From assembly GCA_038209775.1 (NCBI GenBank), contig JBBQXK010000008.1, positions 1-64,000 on the forward strand: a DNA stretch of 64,000 bases, read 5' to 3'. The position numbers and the translations under genes are program-made. Shown piece by piece: positions 60,696-64,000 of this stretch. The number at the start of each line of letters is the position of its first letter. The first letter of the stretch is position 1. The notes beneath the pieces are model-generated. The model was not told where the DNA came from. It saw nothing but the letters and a program-made list of their open reading frames with translations, and did not search any database. The stretch is from JBBQXK01 sp038209775. Its GTDB lineage: Bacteria > Pseudomonadota > Alphaproteobacteria > Rhodobacterales > Rhodobacteraceae.

Positions 60696-60770
60696 TGGGG
60701 CGTCGCCAAGCGGTAAGGCATCGGTTTTTGGTACCGACATACCTAGGTTCGAATCCTAGCGCCCCAGCCA
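60696..60770 (+). tRNA. tRNA-Gln (UUG)
   Basis: Acceptor TGGGGCG pairs with CGCCCCA, the anticodon stem TCGGT/ACCGA surrounds the loop TTTTGGT (anticodon TTG), the T arm is CTAGG-TTCGAAT-CCTAG, and the CCA end is encoded. It marks the border between the BaiN-like gene and the two unrecognised genes downstream. Confidence 0.96.
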
Positions 60771-60776
60771 ACATTC

Positions 60777-61397
60777 CTATTCTTCGGGTGCGTCGTCGTC
60801 GCCCACATCTTCGACCACCAGCGCCGGTTTTGCCTTGCGTGCGGCGCGTTCGGCATCGGTCGGGGTGACCGGAACGCCGGTTGCGCCGACGAACTGCGGG
60901 TTGGGTGACGGTGTCGCACCCGAGGGCGGGAATGGCGTCAGCGACACCGCGCGGAAGATGTCCGGCCCAAGCGTGACGCCCGCGTCACCCACATCAACCT
61001 CGACCCGGTAGGGCAAGGGGATCGGGGCGCTGTAGGCGAAGAACACCAGCCTGGTGCCTTGATAGGCGGGCGCGGTGATCCCTGCGAAATCGGGCATCCC
61101 GTGATCGCGCAGGCGGTAGACGCCGGCCTTCCACGCCGCACCCGGGTCTTCGCCCGCCACCTGTGCGCGATACGACGCCTCATACCCTGCCGGGTCGGTG
61201 ATCACGCGGTAATCGGTGCCGCTGGCAAAATGCGCCACTGCGCGCGCCATGGACGTGGCCGCATCCGGATGCAGCAGGCCCGGCGCCGCCGCCACCAGTG
61301 CGGCCAGCGAGCCGACTTCGGTATCGCCTTCGACGATGACCACGCTCTGGCTTGCGTCGTCCACGCCGAGAACCACCTGAGGAATGCCGTCTGTCAT
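60777..61397 (-). CDS. Unrecognised 206-aa protein, partner of the large upstream gene
   Basis: 206 aa. No family recognised. VVLGVDDASQSVVIVEGDTEVG suggests a beta-rich start, the middle (VYRLRDHGMPDFAGITAPAY) is compact, and the last 50 residues are Pro/Ala-rich with a strongly acidic end (VVEDVGDDDAPEE). No signal peptide or membrane span is visible. AAGGA lies eight bases before the ATG at 61397, and only 28 bp separate it from the large gene upstream on the same strand, so the two are likely co-transcribed and may act together. Confidence 0.65.
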   Translation of the reverse strand: MTDGIPQVVLGVDDASQSVVIVEGDTEVGSLAALVAAAPGLLHPDAATSMARAVAHFASGTDYRVITDPAGYEASYRAQVAGEDPGAAWKAGVYRLRDHGMPDFAGITAPAYQGTRLVFFAYSAPIPLPYRVEVDVGDAGVTLGPDIFRAVSLTPFPPSGATPSPNPQFVGATGVPVTPTDAERAARKAKPALVVEDVGDDDAPEE

Positions 61398-61425
61398 GTG
61401 TTTTTCCTTTTTGTATCAGGTGTTG

Positions 61426-64000
61426 TCAGTCGATCTTCGCCCATTCGGCATCAATCCAGTCGCGCGTGACCTTTATCAAAGACCCGGGCGGCACGATTTT
61501 CTGCCACATGACCGGATCGCCTGTGTTGGGATCAGGTGCGATGACAAAGAACCTGTGATCCGCGCCGCTGCCCCAGTTGGTATCGGCAATCACAAACTCG
61601 GGTGCGCCGAGGTCGGTCATCATCCGCTGGGTCAGCTTGTCGGTCAGGACCTTTTCATAGGCGGCGGCCTCTTCGACCTTGCGCTTGTCGAAATCGGTGT
61701 CCGACACCACTTCACCCTTGTCGGTCTTGCCCTTCTTCCAGTCCGCGGCATCCTTGTCACCGCGGATCTTGTTGGCGTCCTTGCTTGCCGCCTTGACGGC
61801 AGCCGTCAGTTCGGCCGGGGTTACCGGAGCCGTCGGTTTGTGGGCGGCGATGCCGTCGGTGTAGGCCTTTTTGAGTTCGGGGGTCTTTGCCCCGTCAAGC
61901 CAGGGCTGCAGTTCCTTCATGAACATCTCGACCGCCTTGTCGACGGGCACCTTGGTGTCGCGCAGATCGCGGCCGGGTTTCAGAAGATTGTCCTCCATCG
62001 CCTTGTCGCGCTTGGTCTGGGTGTCGCCCTTGAGTTTGTCCAGCGACGGGTGGTTCGGCAGGGCGTTGAAGCCGTGCATGCCGACGGTGCGCAGGGTGAT
62101 CATGTCGTCGGTCTTGCCGGTCATGCCGGTCATAAAGCCCGCGAGAAGATCCTTGGTGCGGGTGGGCTCATCCGGTGGCGGTTTACCGGCCCCGGCGGTC
62201 ATCTGCGTTTGGCTCAGGGTGGCACCGTGCAGGGCCTGCGTCGCTTCGGTGGTCTGGCCGCCGCTGCCAAGTTCCCAGGGCAGGTATTCATCGTCTTTCG
62301 CGGCGCCGAACACCTGGGTTACGGCGTTGATGAAGGCGTCGGATTTCACATGATCCTTGACCGTGGCAGCCTCGGGCGCATCCTTGTCGATGCCAAGGGA
62401 TGCCAATGCGACGGTTGTCATCGCTTCGATGAAGTCTTCCTTCTTGCGGATTTCCTTTTCGGGGCTGAGCAGCTTGAGGATATAGCGCCCGCGATCGGAC
62501 GAGCCGTCGTTGCTGTCTTTGACCTCGTCCATCGGGTCGTAGATGAAGCTGAAGGCCGCGGCCACGTCACCCTTCAGCTTGGTCAGGCGCAGCGCCGCTT
62601 TCTTGTCTTCCTCTTCTTGCTTCTTTTTCTGTTCTTCGGGCGGCAAGCCGCTGTTTCCAGACAGGTTCTTGGTCTTGATCGCGTCGCTCAGCGTGGTCAG
62701 GCCCGCGTTGTTGGCTGACCCGAGGCTGGCCTTGGTGGAACTGGTGGCGCGCTGTGCGGTCGAGGTGGCCAGCGAATATTCCCAACTGCGCATGACCGGA
62801 TCGTCGCCGGGGGGCGTGTTGGTGACGACGGCCACTTCGGGGCCAAAGGGCGGCTTGTACTTGCCGGTGCCCGCGATCTGGGCATAGGCCCCCATCGCGC
62901 CCAAGGGATCGGTTTCGCGCATCCGCCGCGTCGGTGCCGTGGAAAAGCACGATCCGACCGGCCCCTGATCCAGAGGTTTGAGCATCGAGGCCATGACCGA
63001 ATTGCGGACGTCGTCCTTGTCCACCGCATCGGTATCGCCCTTGCCCGTGGCGCGGCGGACAAGGCTTTGTGCATTGGGATCAGTCGGTTCCGGCACACCC
63101 TTCAAGATATCGCCGGCCTTTGTCGCGTTGGCGGGATCCTTGAGGAACCCTACGGTCTTGAGCATATGCGACGACAGCGCCGGGCGCGGGTTCGACAGGA
63201 CATCGGGGTTGAACAGCGCGTCGCCGATGGCACCCTTGGCCTCGTCGCTGTCAACATCGACTGACCCGTCGTCCTTGACCATGGCTTTGCCGACCGACAT
63301 CGTCCGGCGCTGTTCAAGTTCGCCAAAGCTGCCCGATCCCGCCTCACCCGTCGGATCATCACCGAACTGGCGACCGGTGGCCATGTAGCCATCGATCCGG
63401 TCAAAGTATTCCGGGCCGACGCTGCCACCCATCTTTAGCAACTGGTCGGCGTACTTTGCCGAATATTCCTCGGACATCGTCGAGGTGCCGTCGGTGAACC
63501 CTGCATCCTTGAGGTCGATCATCTTGCCAAGGTTGCCCGCCACCGCCTCGTGGTGATCGCCGGTACGGACGGATTCGAGGGCCGTGGCCGTCAGGTCGGG
63601 GTCGCGGCTCGCACCCTTGATGATTTCCAGCGCCCCCCCGCCCGAGAATTTCTTGGGTGCGTTTGGCGACAGCGGACCGGTCGTGATCGCATCTTCGATC
63701 ACCTTCTTGCCCTTGGCGGCCTTTTCATAGGCTTGCGCCTTGGACAGCGCCGCCTGCGCGTCGGCGATGGCCTTTTGCGCGGCCTTGACGGCCTTGTTGC
63801 GCTTGCCGCCCTTGCGCATCGCGTTGGCGTCTTCAAGGGCCTGTTGCGCATCCGACAGCAAGGTCTTGGCGGCGCCGGTATCTTCGGATGCCTTGGCCAG
63901 CACCTCGGGGGTGATTTCGATGTCACCGCCCAGGGTTTCGTCAAAATCCTGAAGTGCCGCCTGCGCGGCAAGTGCGGCCTCGGGATAGTCGCCCGCGATG
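61426..64000 (-). CDS. Large unknown protein with papain-like Cys motif (partial; start beyond window)
   Basis: At least 857 codons; the frame is still open at the window end, so the N-terminus is missing. Near the visible N-terminus is a long Ala/Lys-rich helical stretch (KAVKAAQKAIADAQAALSKA). Further on, LDQGPVGSCFSTA (Cys codon at 62947-62949) looks like the active-site Cys motif of papain-type peptidases. Late in the protein VIADTNWGSG and ADHRFFVIAPDP (His codon at 61555-61557) could supply the His and a polar partner. A Lys/Glu-rich low-complexity run (EEQKKKQEEEDKK) lies between. Function is not known; the peptidase idea is inference. No signal peptide can be judged. Confidence 0.7.
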   Translation of the reverse strand, partial: IAGDYPEAALAAQAALQDFDETLGGDIEITPEVLAKASEDTGAAKTLLSDAQQALEDANAMRKGGKRNKAVKAAQKAIADAQAALSKAQAYEKAAKGKKVIEDAITTGPLSPNAPKKFSGGGALEIIKGASRDPDLTATALESVRTGDHHEAVAGNLGKMIDLKDAGFTDGTSTMSEEYSAKYADQLLKMGGSVGPEYFDRIDGYMATGRQFGDDPTGEAGSGSFGELEQRRTMSVGKAMVKDDGSVDVDSDEAKGAIGDALFNPDVLSNPRPALSSHMLKTVGFLKDPANATKAGDILKGVPEPTDPNAQSLVRRATGKGDTDAVDKDDVRNSVMASMLKPLDQGPVGSCFSTAPTRRMRETDPLGAMGAYAQIAGTGKYKPPFGPEVAVVTNTPPGDDPVMRSWEYSLATSTAQRATSSTKASLGSANNAGLTTLSDAIKTKNLSGNSGLPPEEQKKKQEEEDKKAALRLTKLKGDVAAAFSFIYDPMDEVKDSNDGSSDRGRYILKLLSPEKEIRKKEDFIEAMTTVALASLGIDKDAPEAATVKDHVKSDAFINAVTQVFGAAKDDEYLPWELGSGGQTTEATQALHGATLSQTQMTAGAGKPPPDEPTRTKDLLAGFMTGMTGKTDDMITLRTVGMHGFNALPNHPSLDKLKGDTQTKRDKAMEDNLLKPGRDLRDTKVPVDKAVEMFMKELQPWLDGAKTPELKKAYTDGIAAHKPTAPVTPAELTAAVKAASKDANKIRGDKDAADWKKGKTDKGEVVSDTDFDKRKVEEAAAYEKVLTDKLTQRMMTDLGAPEFVIADTNWGSGADHRFFVIAPDPNTGDPVMWQKIVPPGSLIKVTRDWIDAEWAKID

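Noticed and set aside
60777..64000. Type VI secretion or phage structural assignment for the last two genes
   Set aside because: No VgrG, Hcp, tail or capsid features are visible, so this was not claimed.

Overview
The window is high-GC DNA from an alphaproteobacterium, most likely family Rhodobacteraceae (Paracoccaceae). The evidence is the 407-residue HemA that closely follows the Rhodobacter type, a sciP-ctrA pair, TrmFO, a Usg-family protein, a GTTC-N7-GTTC SOS-type box, a NifU-like scaffold lacking the third cysteine, and a short intergenic repeat containing GAGTATTT that I associate with this family. No phage or transposase genes were seen.

Layout. 0-3.8 kb: an oligopeptide-type ABC solute-binding protein (minus strand) preceded by an AraC regulator, then miaA. 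3.9-17.1 kb: the classical plus-strand envelope/lipid A/translation cluster pyrH-frr-uppS-cdsA-dxr-rseP-(small membrane protein)-bamA-skp-fabZ-lpxA-lpxI-lpxB, interrupted between pyrH and frr by a complete Xre/RES toxin-antitoxin pair. 17.2-23.8 kb: mnmA, the cell-cycle pair sciP-ctrA, ligA and recG. 23.8-24.2 kb: an SOS-like box, a 40-residue membrane protein and a strong terminator. 24.2-30.6 kb: NifU-like protein, hisI, gluQ, trmFO, an unknown 100-aa gene, gyrA and usg. 30.7-33.2 kb: arginase plus ornithine cyclodeaminase with a divergent Lrp/AsnC regulator. 33.3 kb: tRNA-Val. 33.4-38.7 kb: a TetR-controlled RND efflux operon. 39.2-42.6 kb: pirin, alpha/beta hydrolase, choline-binding ChoX and divergent BetI. 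42.8-47.6 kb: an adenylate cyclase-TPR protein, tRNA-Asp, a TPMT-like methyltransferase, a GNAT enzyme and a leucine-rich-repeat membrane protein with 66-bp internal DNA repeats. 47.7-58.2 kb: M20 peptidase, a secreted protein, hemA, a RodZ-like protein, ispG, an MFS carrier, a cupin, a glycosyltransferase, rpsB and tsf. 58.4-60.8 kb: a LuxR-type solo regulator, a BaiN-like flavoprotein and tRNA-Gln. 60.8-64 kb: two unrecognised genes, the larger running off the window.

How genes fit together: the 4-17 kb block links isoprenoid lipid-carrier supply (dxr, uppS; ispG lies further away), phospholipid synthesis (cdsA), outer-membrane protein assembly (bamA, skp, rseP) and lipid A synthesis (fabZ, lpxA, lpxI, lpxB) with translation (frr, pyrH). 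Three tRNA genes mark borders between core and accessory stretches.

Most interesting: (1) the 40-aa single-span membrane protein behind an alphaproteobacterial SOS-type box next to recG, reminiscent in layout of Caulobacter SidA; (2) the large unknown protein after tRNA-Gln with a papain-like DQGPVGSC motif and a later DHRFFV motif, followed by a 206-aa partner; (3) the toxin-antitoxin pair wedged into the pyrH-frr operon with an array of TGWCA half-sites; (4) the LRR membrane protein with recently expanded repeats. All functional calls come from reading the sequence; no database search was run.
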